A DNA stretch of 64,000 nucleotides, from the NCBI RefSeq assembly GCF_019195435.1, contig NZ_CP078069.1, forward strand, positions 1,426,001 to 1,490,000. The letters are read 5' to 3'. The notes beneath the pieces are model-generated. The model saw only the letters and a list, made by a program, of their open reading frames with translations. It did not search any database and was not told where the DNA came from. Both the position numbers and the translations under genes were made by a program. Shown one piece after another: positions 8,924 through 17,266 of this stretch. Source of the stretch: Comamonas sp. NLF-1-9 (GTDB lineage Bacteria > Pseudomonadota > Gammaproteobacteria > Burkholderiales > Burkholderiaceae_C). Each line of letters begins with the position of its first letter. The stretch's first letter is position 1.

Positions 8924-10474
8924 ATGACCGAAATCGCCCGCCCCTCCCCCTTGCGCTTTTATTACGGCGGCCAGATCGTGCAGGTCGATGGCGCAAGCAC
9001 TACCCGCACGGTGCTTGACTGGCTGCGTGAAGAGCGCCGCCAGACGGGCACCAAGGAAGGTTGCAACGAAGGCGACTGCGGCGCCTGCACCGTGGTGCTG
9101 GGCGAGCTCGACGCCCAAGGCGCGCTGCAACTGCGCTCGGTCAATGCCTGCATCCAGTTTCTGCCCACGCTCGACGGCAAGGCGTTGTTCACGGTCGAAG
9201 ACCTGGCGGCGCTTGCGCCGCCGGCCGCAGACGGCAAGAGCACGCTGCACCCGGCGCAGCAGGCCATGGTGGAGTGCCACGGCTCGCAATGCGGCTTTTG
9301 CACGCCGGGCATCGTGATGTCGCTCTGGGGCAGCTATGAAAACCACATGCACCAGGGCACGCGCCCGAGCCGCCAGGAACTGGCGGACACGCTTTCGGGC
9401 AATCTGTGCCGCTGCACCGGCTACCGCCCCATCCTGGATGCGGGCCAGCGCATGTTCGATCTGCCCGAAGCGCGACTGCAGCGCCAGGCGGTGGTGGATG
9501 CGCTCCAGAGCCTGCAGCGCGCCAGCGCGCTGGACTACGCCGCAGCGCGCGTGACGGCACAAGGAGCGCGCACCGACCACTTCCACGCCCCACGCACGCT
9601 GGACGAGCTGGCCGAGCTGCGCGAAGCCAAGCCGCAGGCGCGGCTGCTCGCGGGCTCGACCGACATCGGCCTGTGGGTGAACAAGCAGTTTCGCGATGTG
9701 GGCGATCTGATCTACGTCGGCCGGGTGCAAGAGATGCAGCGCGTCGAGGAGCGCGGCGACACGCTCTGGATTGGCGCGGGCGCCCCGCTGGAAGACGCCT
9801 GGCGCGCGCTGGTGCGCCGCGCGCCCAGCCTGATGGACGTGTGGCTGCGCTTTGCCTCGGTGCCGATACGCCATGCGGGCACCATGGGCGGCAACGTGGC
9901 CAACGGCTCGCCGATTGGCGACTCGGCGCCCATCCTGATGGCGCTGGACGCCAGCGTCGAGCTGCGCCGCGGCAAGGCGCTGCGCACGCTGGCGCTCACC
10001 GACTTCTACCTGGACTACATGAAGAACGCCCTGCAAGAGGGCGAATTCCTGCAGGCGATCACCGTGCCGCTCGCGGCTTTTGCGCGCCAGGTGCACGGCT
10101 ACAAGATCAGCAAGCGCTTCGATTGCGACATCTCCGCCCTGTGCGCCGGCATGGCGCTGGAGCTCGACGGCGAGACGGTGCGCAGCGTGCGCCTGGCCTA
10201 TGGCGGCATGGCCGGCATCGTCAAGCGCGCAAGCGCAGCCGAAGCCGCGCTGCTGGGTCAGCCCTGGACGCAAGAGCGCGTGCAGGCCGCCCAGCAGGCA
10301 CTGGCCAGCGACTTTTCTCCGCTGACCGACATGCGCGCCAGCAGCGGCTACCGGCTGCAGGTAGCGCAGAACCTGCTGCAGCGCCTGTGGCTGCAAACCC
10401 GCCCCGTGGCGCCGCTGGCCCCCGATGCCGCCAGCGTGTTCCACGCAATGCCGCACGCCGTGGTCAGCGCCTGA
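8924..10474 (+). CDS. xdhA: Xanthine dehydrogenase small subunit (2Fe-2S / FAD)
   Basis: This 516-residue protein carries electrons from the molybdenum site to NAD+. The first [2Fe-2S] motif is GCNEGDCGACT; the second cluster uses CGFCTPG and NLCRCTGYRP. The FAD-binding half follows from about residue 200 (LLAGSTDIGLWV, HAGTMGGNVANGSPIGDSAP), ending in the flavoprotein C-terminal domain. I chose ATG 8924 (MTEIARPSPLRFYYGG) because family similarity begins there. xdhB starts 11 bases downstream. The arrangement of one combined FeS/FAD subunit plus one large molybdenum subunit is the usual bacterial XdhAB form. Confidence 0.95.
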   Translation: MTEIARPSPLRFYYGGQIVQVDGASTTRTVLDWLREERRQTGTKEGCNEGDCGACTVVLGELDAQGALQLRSVNACIQFLPTLDGKALFTVEDLAALAPPAADGKSTLHPAQQAMVECHGSQCGFCTPGIVMSLWGSYENHMHQGTRPSRQELADTLSGNLCRCTGYRPILDAGQRMFDLPEARLQRQAVVDALQSLQRASALDYAAARVTAQGARTDHFHAPRTLDELAELREAKPQARLLAGSTDIGLWVNKQFRDVGDLIYVGRVQEMQRVEERGDTLWIGAGAPLEDAWRALVRRAPSLMDVWLRFASVPIRHAGTMGGNVANGSPIGDSAPILMALDASVELRRGKALRTLALTDFYLDYMKNALQEGEFLQAITVPLAAFARQVHGYKISKRFDCDISALCAGMALELDGETVRSVRLAYGGMAGIVKRASAAEAALLGQPWTQERVQAAQQALASDFSPLTDMRASSGYRLQVAQNLLQRLWLQTRPVAPLAPDAASVFHAMPHAVVSA

Positions 10475-10485
10475 AGGAGACCGCC

Positions 10486-12915
10486 ATGAATACCCGTATT
10501 GCCGAAGAACTGCTGCGCCGCGACGCGCCCTTTGCCGACTACCAGCACAACCGCGATGCGCGCACCGATGCGCAGGCCGAGGCCAGCGCGCTGCATGCCG
10601 GTGCCCGCGTGGGCGTGAGCCGCCCGCACGAATCGGCCGAGTTGCACGTGAGCGGCAGCGCCACGTATTGCGACGACATCGCGGAGCTGGCCGGCACGCT
10701 GCACTGCGCGCTCGGTCTGTCGCCAGTGGCGGCGGGCCGCCTGCTGCAGAGCGATCTGGCCGCCGTGCGCGCCATGCCCGGCGTGGTGCGGGTGCTGACC
10801 GCTGCCGACATCCCCGGAGAGAACAACTGCGGCTCGGTGCTGCACGACGACCCGATCCTCTGCGATGGCGAGATCCGCTACCTCGGCCAGCCGGTGTTCG
10901 CCGTGGTGGCCCAAACGCGCGACCAGGCGCGCCGCGCCGCAGCCCTGGCCAAGACGGTGCTCAAGACCGAGGCGGCCGAGCCGGTCTTGACCCCGCGCCA
11001 AGCGCACGAGAAGCAGCAATACGTGGTGGCGCCCATGCACCTGACGAGGAGCAGCAGCGGGCTGGATGAGGCAGGCATACGCGCGGCGATCGAAAAGGCG
11101 CCGCACCGGCTCACCGGCAGCCTGGACGTGGGCGGGCAGGAGCAGTTCTACCTGGAAGGCCAGATCAGCTACGCCCTGCCCAAGGAGGGCGGCGGCATGC
11201 ACATCCACTGCTCCACGCAGCACCCGAGCGAGATGCAATTCCTGGTTGCACACGCGCTGGCCATCCAGGCGCATGCGGTGCTGGTCGAATGCCGGCGCAT
11301 GGGCGGCGGCTTTGGCGGCAAGGAGTCGCAGTCGGCCCAGTTCGCCTGTATTGCGGCCATCGCCGCGCGGCTGCTCAATCGCCCGGTCAAGCTGCGCCTG
11401 GACCGCGACGACGACTTCATGATCACCGGCCGGCGCCACGGCTTCTGGTACGAGTACGACGTGGGCTACGACGATGCGGGCCGCGTGCTCGGCGTCGCGC
11501 TGCAGATGGTCTCGCACGCCGGGCATTCGGCCGACTTGTCGGCCGCGGTGATGACGCGCGCCATCTGCCACTTCGACAACGCCTACTGGCTGCCCGAAGT
11601 CGCCATGCACGGCTTTTGCGCCCGGACCAACACCCAGAGCAACACGGCGTTCCGGGGCTTCGGCGGGCCGCAGGGCGCGGTCTGCATGGAATACATCCTG
11701 GACAGCATCGCGCGCAATCTGGGCAAGGATGCGCTGGCGGTGCGCCGCGCCAACTTCTATGGCCGCGGCGAGCGCAACACCACGCCCTACCGCCAGACCG
11801 TGGAAGACAACATCATTCACGAGGTGGTGCAGCAGCTCGAGCGCGACAGCAACTACCAGGCGCGCCGCGCCGAGGTGGCCGCCTACAACGCGGGCAGCCC
11901 GGCGCTCAAGAAGGGGCTGGCGCTCACGCCGGTGAAGTTCGGCATCAGCTTCAACGTCAAGCACCTGAACCAGGCCGGCGCGCTGGTGCACGTCTATCTG
12001 GACGGCTCCATCCTGGTAAACCACGGCGGCACCGAGATGGGCCAGGGCCTGAACACCAAGGTCGCGCAGGTAGTGGCGCACGAGCTGGGCGTGAACTTCG
12101 AGCGCGTGCGCATGAGCGCCACCGACACCAGCAAGGTAGCCAACACCTCGGCCACCGCCGCCTCCACCGGCTCGGACCTCAACGGCAAGGCGGCGCAGGA
12201 CGCGGCGCGCAGAATCCGCGAGCGCCTGGCGATCAACGCAGCCCAGCGCCACGGCGGCAAGAGCACCGAAGTGCGCTTTGCCAACGACAAGGTCTTCGTC
12301 GCGGGCAAGGAACTGGACTTCAGCGCCGTGGTGGCCGACGCCTACCTGGACCGCGTGCAACTGTGGTCCGACGGCTTCTACGCCACGCCCGGCCTCTCCT
12401 GGGACCCCAAGACCATGACCGGCCACCCCTTCTACTACTACGCCTACGGCGCGGCCGTGAGCGAGGTCGTGGTCGACACCCTCACCGGCGAATGGAAGCT
12501 CTTGCGCGCCGACCTGCTGCACGACGTGGGCCAGTCGCTCAACCCGGCGGTGGACATCGGCCAGATCGAAGGCGGCTTCATCCAGGGCATGGGCTGGATG
12601 ACCATGGAAGAGCTCGTCTGGCACCCCAAGAGCGGCATGCTCATGACGCACGCGCCCAGCACCTACAAGATTCCGACAGCCAACGACTGCCCGCCGGTGT
12701 TCAACGTCAAGCTGTTTGAAGGGCGCAACCTGCAGGACGCGATCCACCGCAGCAAGGCCGTGGGCGAGCCGCCGCTGCTGCTGCCGTTCTCGGTCTTCTT
12801 CGCGATCCGCGACGCCATTTCCGCCGTGGGCGAGCACCGCCGCAACCCGCCGCTGTCGGTGCCCGCCACGAGCGAGGCCATCCTGCGCGCCGTCACCGCC
12901 GTGCAAGCCGCCTGA
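10486..12915 (+). CDS. xdhB: Xanthine dehydrogenase molybdopterin-binding subunit
   Basis: This 809-residue catalytic subunit oxidises hypoxanthine and xanthine to urate. Molybdopterin-contact motifs are present: RMGGGFGGKESQ (about residue 275), AFRGFGGPQG, GGTEMGQGLNTK, and near the C-terminus AVGEPPLLLPFSVF, whose glutamate is the family's catalytic base. The start at 10486 follows a strong AAGGAGA (10474-10480) that overlaps the xdhA stop. The downstream neighbours are a LysR regulator, a purine permease and guanine deaminase. xdhC, which usually inserts the sulfurated cofactor, is not adjacent. Confidence 0.95.
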   Translation: MNTRIAEELLRRDAPFADYQHNRDARTDAQAEASALHAGARVGVSRPHESAELHVSGSATYCDDIAELAGTLHCALGLSPVAAGRLLQSDLAAVRAMPGVVRVLTAADIPGENNCGSVLHDDPILCDGEIRYLGQPVFAVVAQTRDQARRAAALAKTVLKTEAAEPVLTPRQAHEKQQYVVAPMHLTRSSSGLDEAGIRAAIEKAPHRLTGSLDVGGQEQFYLEGQISYALPKEGGGMHIHCSTQHPSEMQFLVAHALAIQAHAVLVECRRMGGGFGGKESQSAQFACIAAIAARLLNRPVKLRLDRDDDFMITGRRHGFWYEYDVGYDDAGRVLGVALQMVSHAGHSADLSAAVMTRAICHFDNAYWLPEVAMHGFCARTNTQSNTAFRGFGGPQGAVCMEYILDSIARNLGKDALAVRRANFYGRGERNTTPYRQTVEDNIIHEVVQQLERDSNYQARRAEVAAYNAGSPALKKGLALTPVKFGISFNVKHLNQAGALVHVYLDGSILVNHGGTEMGQGLNTKVAQVVAHELGVNFERVRMSATDTSKVANTSATAASTGSDLNGKAAQDAARRIRERLAINAAQRHGGKSTEVRFANDKVFVAGKELDFSAVVADAYLDRVQLWSDGFYATPGLSWDPKTMTGHPFYYYAYGAAVSEVVVDTLTGEWKLLRADLLHDVGQSLNPAVDIGQIEGGFIQGMGWMTMEELVWHPKSGMLMTHAPSTYKIPTANDCPPVFNVKLFEGRNLQDAIHRSKAVGEPPLLLPFSVFFAIRDAISAVGEHRRNPPLSVPATSEAILRAVTAVQAA

Positions 12916-12930
12916 AACCCTTCGCCGCCG

Positions 12931-13908
12931 ATGCCGATGGAGCAGCCCCAGGCGCCACCGACAGCCAGCGGCGCGGTTCACCCGGGGGTGGACCGCGCCT
13001 TCTTCGACCGCGTGGACCTGCACCTGATACGCGTGCTGCACACCGTGCTGGTAGAGCACAGCGTCTCGCGCGCGGCGCTGCGCCTGGGCATGAACCAGCC
13101 GGCCGTCTCGGCCGCGCTCAAGCGCCTGCGCGATCTCACCGGCGACCCGCTGCTGGTGCGAAGCGGCGCCGAGATGGTGGTCACCGACGTCGCCCAGCAG
13201 ATGCTCGAACCCGCGGCCGCGGTGTTGCGCGCCGCCCAGACCCTGTTCACCGAGGCGCGCGCCTTTGACGCCGCAACCAGCACCGCCACCTTCAACATTG
13301 CCGCCAGCGACTATCTGGACCCGCTGTTCCTGCCGCGCCTGGTCACCGACATCAAGCGCCTGGCGCCACTTGCGCATGTGGAAATCCATGCGCTCACGCG
13401 CGAGGCCGACTACCGCGCCCAGCTTGCCCAGGGCGAGGTCGACCTGGTCATAGGCAACTGGCTGCAGCCGCCCGACGACTTGCACATCGCCCAGCTCTTC
13501 AGCGACGAAGTGGTCTCGCTCGTGAGCCGCGACCATCCCGCGGCCCAGAGCGGCTGGAGCGCCGATCAATGGCTTGCGGCCGAGCACGTCGCGCCCATGC
13601 CCACCTACCCGGGCGCGCGCGGCATCATCGACCAGGTGCTGAGCAGCCAGGGCCTGGCGCGGCGCATCGTGGTGCGCAGCGCCTATTTCGGGCTGATTCC
13701 CGAGATGGTGGCGCACAGCCGCCTGGTGCTGACCACCGGGCGCCAGCACTGCGAGCGCGTGGCGCGCGAGCTGCCGCTGGCCATCGTGCCCTGCCCCGTC
13801 CCCATGCCGCCGCTGCACTACTACCAGCTCTGGCACAGCCGCAGCCAGCACGCCAGCGGCGCGCGCTGGCTGCGCGAGCGCGTCAAGCAGACCATCGCGC
13901 AACTCTGA
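12931..13908 (+). CDS. LysR-family transcriptional regulator of the purine cluster
   Basis: This 325-residue protein has an N-terminal winged helix-turn-helix at about 28-90 (VDLHLIRVLHTVLVEHSVSRAALRLGMNQPAVSAALKRL) and a periplasmic-binding-like effector domain from about residue 110. It starts 15 bases after xdhB and is followed 38 bases later by the permease, in the same direction, so it is probably co-transcribed. Placement inside a xanthine/guanine operon suggests control of purine catabolism, with a purine or urate-type effector. That role is inferred; LysR proteins are often divergently placed, and this one is not. Confidence 0.85.
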   Translation: MPMEQPQAPPTASGAVHPGVDRAFFDRVDLHLIRVLHTVLVEHSVSRAALRLGMNQPAVSAALKRLRDLTGDPLLVRSGAEMVVTDVAQQMLEPAAAVLRAAQTLFTEARAFDAATSTATFNIAASDYLDPLFLPRLVTDIKRLAPLAHVEIHALTREADYRAQLAQGEVDLVIGNWLQPPDDLHIAQLFSDEVVSLVSRDHPAAQSGWSADQWLAAEHVAPMPTYPGARGIIDQVLSSQGLARRIVVRSAYFGLIPEMVAHSRLVLTTGRQHCERVARELPLAIVPCPVPMPPLHYYQLWHSRSQHASGARWLRERVKQTIAQL

Positions 13909-13946
13909 TTTCCCTGCACCAAAGCCACAACACAAGGAGACAACTG

Positions 13947-15239
13947 ATGCTGGAAAAACTCTTCAAGCTCAAGGAGCACGACACCAACGTGCGCACCGAG
14001 CTGATCGCGGGCCTGACCACCTTCCTGACTATGGCCTACATCATCTTCGTCAACCCGGCCATCCTGGGCGACGCAGGCATGCCCAAGGATTCGGTCTTCG
14101 TCGCCACCTGCCTGATCGCCGCGCTGGGCACGGCGGTGATGGCGCTGTACGCCAATTACCCTATCGCGCTGGCCCCGGGCATGGGGCTGAACGCCTATTT
14201 CGCCTACGCCGTGGTGCTGCACATGGGCTTTACCTGGCAGGCGGCGCTGGGCGCGGTGTTCATCTCGGGCTGCCTGTTCCTGGTGGTCACGCTCACCGGC
14301 ATACGCAGCCTGATCATCAATGGCATACCGCAGTCGCTGCGCATGGCGATCACCGTGGGCATAGGGCTGTTCCTGTCGCTGATCGCACTCAAGAGCGCGG
14401 GCATCGTGGTCGGCAACGATGCCACGCTCGTTACCCTGGGCGACCTGCACCAGCCCAGCGTGGTGCTGGCCGTGATCGGCTTTCTCATCATGGTGGCGCT
14501 GGACCGCATGCGCGTGCGCGGCGCCATTCTGATCGGCATCATCGCGGTCACCATCCTCTCCTTCCTGTTTGGCGGCAACGAGTTTCGTGGCGTTTTCTCG
14601 GCGCCGCCCTCGATCGAGCCGACGCTGTTCAAGCTGGACATCCACACCGCGCTCACCAAGGGCTTGCTCAACGTGGTGCTGGTGTTCTTTCTGGTAGAGC
14701 TGTTCGACGCCACCGGCACGCTGATGGGCGTGGCGCGCCGCGCGGGCCTCTTGGTGCCGGGCAAGATGGACCGGCTGAACAAGTCGCTGTTTGCCGACAG
14801 CGCCGCCATCTTTGCCGGCTCGCTGCTCGGCACCTCCAGCACCACCGCCTATGTGGAAAGCGCCTCTGGCGTGCAGGCGGGCGGGCGCACCGGCCTCACC
14901 GCGATGACCGTGTCGGTGCTCTTTCTTGCTGCGTTGTTCATAGCGCCTCTCGCAGGTGCGGTGCCGGCCTACGCCACGGCGCCGGCCTTGTTCTTCGTCG
15001 GCTGCCTGATGATGCGCGACCTCACCGAGCTCGACTGGGGCGAATCCACCGAGGTGATCCCGGCCGCAGTCACCGCGCTGATGATGCCCTTCACCTACTC
15101 CATCGCCAACGGCCTGGCGTTCGGCTTCATCTCGTACGCCGCGATCAAGCTGTTCACCGGCCGGGTGCGCGAGGTGCACTGGATGGTCTGGCTGATCGCG
15201 CTGGTCTTCCTGTTCAAGTTCTTCTACGTCGGAGGTTGA
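13947..15239 (+). CDS. NCS2 (AzgA-type) purine permease
   Basis: This 430-residue inner-membrane protein has about 12 hydrophobic segments. The N-terminal signature TELIAGLTTFLTMAYIIFVNP and the FFLVELFDATGTLMG segment are typical of AzgA-like adenine/guanine/hypoxanthine permeases. The ATG at 13947 follows AAGGAGA (13934-13940); the frame extends upstream through the LysR gene, but that part is a shadow. It lies between the regulator and guaD, so it most likely imports guanine or hypoxanthine for this pathway by proton symport. The exact substrate cannot be read from sequence. Confidence 0.92.
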   Translation: MLEKLFKLKEHDTNVRTELIAGLTTFLTMAYIIFVNPAILGDAGMPKDSVFVATCLIAALGTAVMALYANYPIALAPGMGLNAYFAYAVVLHMGFTWQAALGAVFISGCLFLVVTLTGIRSLIINGIPQSLRMAITVGIGLFLSLIALKSAGIVVGNDATLVTLGDLHQPSVVLAVIGFLIMVALDRMRVRGAILIGIIAVTILSFLFGGNEFRGVFSAPPSIEPTLFKLDIHTALTKGLLNVVLVFFLVELFDATGTLMGVARRAGLLVPGKMDRLNKSLFADSAAIFAGSLLGTSSTTAYVESASGVQAGGRTGLTAMTVSVLFLAALFIAPLAGAVPAYATAPALFFVGCLMMRDLTELDWGESTEVIPAAVTALMMPFTYSIANGLAFGFISYAAIKLFTGRVREVHWMVWLIALVFLFKFFYVGG

Positions 15240-15246
15240 AGCGTCC

Positions 15247-16521
15247 ATGAAAGCTTACCGCGCGCAGTTGCTGCGCTTTGACGGCGAGGGTCAGGCCCTC
15301 TACGAGAGCGACGGCCTGCTGGTGACGCAGGCCGGCAGCGACGGCGTGCAGCGCGTCGTTGACGCCGGCCCCTACCGCGCGGTCGCGCCGCGCCACCCCG
15401 GCGTCGCGCTGACGCACTGGCAGGGGCGGCTGATTGCGCCCGGCTTCATCGACATGCACGTGCACTACCCGCAGACCGACATCATCGGCTCGCCCGCCGA
15501 CGGCCTGCTGCCCTGGCTGGAGAACTACACCTTCCCGGCGGAGACGCGCTTTTGCGACCCGGCCTACGCCGCAGAGGTCGCGCACGTGTTCTTCGAAGAG
15601 CTGCTGCGCAACGGCGTGACCACCGCGCTCACCTTTGCCACCGCGCACCCGGCTTCGGTCGATGCCTTTTTCCATGAGGCGCAAAAGCGCGGCCTGCGCA
15701 TGATGGGCGGCAAGGTGTTGCAGGACCGCAATTCGCCCGACGGCCTGCGTGACGAGACCGAGCAAAGCCTCATAGACACCGAAACCCTGATCCGGCGTTG
15801 GCACGGCAAGGACCGCCTGGGCTACGCCATCACGCCGCGCTTTGCGCCCACCAGCAGCCAGGCGCAGCTGCGCGGCGCGGGCGAGCTGGCCGCGCGCTAC
15901 GGCGACACCTGGATCCACTCGCACGTGGCGGAAAACCGCGACGAGGTGCGCTGGGTGCGCGAGTTGTTTCCGCAGTCGCGCTCCTATCTGTCGGTCTACG
16001 AAGACTTCGGGCTGCTGCGCGCACGCGCGGTGTACGCGCACTGCATCCACCTGGACGCCGACGACCGCGCGCTGATGCACGCAAGCTGCAGCGCCGCCGC
16101 CGTGAGCCCGACGAGCAACCTCTTTCTGGGCAGCGGCTTCTTCGACTTTGGCGCCGCCCGGGCCGCGGGCATGCTGCACGGCTTGGCCAGCGACGTCGGC
16201 GGGGGCACCAGCTTTTCGCCGTTTCGCACCATGCTCGCAAGCTATTTCATCGGCCGCGAGGGACAGAGCAAGCCGGGGCTGTCGCTCGCGCCTTCCGAGC
16301 TGTGGTGGCTGCACACTGGCGGCGCGGCGCGCGCGCTGGGACTGGAAGGCTGCATCGGCACGCTGGCCGCAGGCACCGAGGCGGACTTCGTGGTGCTCAA
16401 CCCCGATGCCATCCCGCTGCTGGCACGCAAGGCCAGGCGTGCGCAGAACCTGCAGGAGTTGTTGTTTGCGCTGATCGTGCTCGGCGACGACCGCGTGGTC
16501 GAGCACGTGGTGACGGCGTAG
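15247..16521 (+). CDS. guaD: Guanine deaminase
   Basis: This 424-residue member of the amidohydrolase superfamily converts guanine to xanthine, the substrate of XdhAB. Zinc-site and family motifs are visible: GFIDMHVHYPQTD (about residue 70), the WLENYTFPAE segment, and HSHVAENRDE (about 220), then HCIHLD, SPTSNLFLGSG and ASDVGGGTSFSPF with the final Asp ligand. It starts 7 bases after the permease stop, last in the purine operon. Length and motifs are typical; nothing appears broken. Confidence 0.95.
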   Translation: MKAYRAQLLRFDGEGQALYESDGLLVTQAGSDGVQRVVDAGPYRAVAPRHPGVALTHWQGRLIAPGFIDMHVHYPQTDIIGSPADGLLPWLENYTFPAETRFCDPAYAAEVAHVFFEELLRNGVTTALTFATAHPASVDAFFHEAQKRGLRMMGGKVLQDRNSPDGLRDETEQSLIDTETLIRRWHGKDRLGYAITPRFAPTSSQAQLRGAGELAARYGDTWIHSHVAENRDEVRWVRELFPQSRSYLSVYEDFGLLRARAVYAHCIHLDADDRALMHASCSAAAVSPTSNLFLGSGFFDFGAARAAGMLHGLASDVGGGTSFSPFRTMLASYFIGREGQSKPGLSLAPSELWWLHTGGAARALGLEGCIGTLAAGTEADFVVLNPDAIPLLARKARRAQNLQELLFALIVLGDDRVVEHVVTA

Positions 16522-16547
16522 TGCGAGCCTGAAACACCTCTGCCCGC

Positions 16548-17198
16548 TCAGGGCTGCGCCGGCTGCGCGCGCGCGCCGCGCCAGGCGCCATAGATCGCGA
16601 TCAGGCCCGGCACCAGGATCAGTCCCCAGATGATGATCTCCAGATGCTCGCGCACCCAGGGCAGGTTGCCGAAGAAATAGCCCGCGCTGCAGATGCCCAG
16701 CACCCAGACCAGCGCGCCGCCCACGTTGTAGGCGGTAAAGCGCGCGCGGTTCATTGCCGCAACGCCCGCCACGAAGGGCGCAAAGGTGCGGATGAAAGGC
16801 ATGAAGCGCGCCAGCACGATGGTGATGCCGCCATAGCGCTCGTAAAACGCATGCGCGCGGTCAAAGGCCTTGCGGTTGAACCAGCGCGAGTTCTCCCACT
16901 GAAACACGCGCGGGCCAAAGTGGTGGCCGATCTGGAAGTTGCACTGGTCGCCCAGCACCGCCGCCGCCAGCAGCACGGCCGTGGCGCTCCAGAAGTCCAG
17001 CATGCCCGTGCCGCTGAGCGCACCGGCGATGAAGAGCAGCGAATCGCCCGGCAGGAAAGGCATGACCACCACGCCGGTTTCCACGAACACGATCAGAAAC
17101 AGTAGCGCATACACCCAGGCGCCGTAGGTGCTGACGAACAGCTCCAGGTGCTTGTCCACATGCAAGATGAAGTCGATCAGGAAGGCAAGCAATTCCAT
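16548..17198 (-). CDS. DedA/Tvp38-family membrane protein
   Basis: This 216-residue integral membrane protein starts MELLAFLIDFILHVDKHLE. Family features are the VETGVVVMPFLPGDSLLFIAG segment near residue 40 and FMPFIRTFAPFVAGVAAMNR near 135. DedA proteins are linked to membrane homeostasis and probable lipid or ion transport; this member has no assigned substrate. It is convergent with guaD (26-base gap) and divergent from mutL, with 68 bases between the two starts for both promoters. Confidence 0.9.
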   Translation of the reverse strand: MELLAFLIDFILHVDKHLELFVSTYGAWVYALLFLIVFVETGVVVMPFLPGDSLLFIAGALSGTGMLDFWSATAVLLAAAVLGDQCNFQIGHHFGPRVFQWENSRWFNRKAFDRAHAFYERYGGITIVLARFMPFIRTFAPFVAGVAAMNRARFTAYNVGGALVWVLGICSAGYFFGNLPWVREHLEIIIWGLILVPGLIAIYGAWRGARAQPAQP

Positions 17199-17266
17199 GG
17201 AGGCAGGCCCGGGGCGGCAGAGCCGGCGATTATCGGCGGCCAGCGCGCGGCCTCCATAGAATCACC

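Noticed and set aside
10348-13935. A 1195-codon minus-strand open frame across the xdh genes
   Set aside because: It lies antisense to xdhB and the LysR gene, which have clear motifs, and its residues (Ala/Gly/His/Arg-rich) show no family similarity; it is a high-GC shadow.
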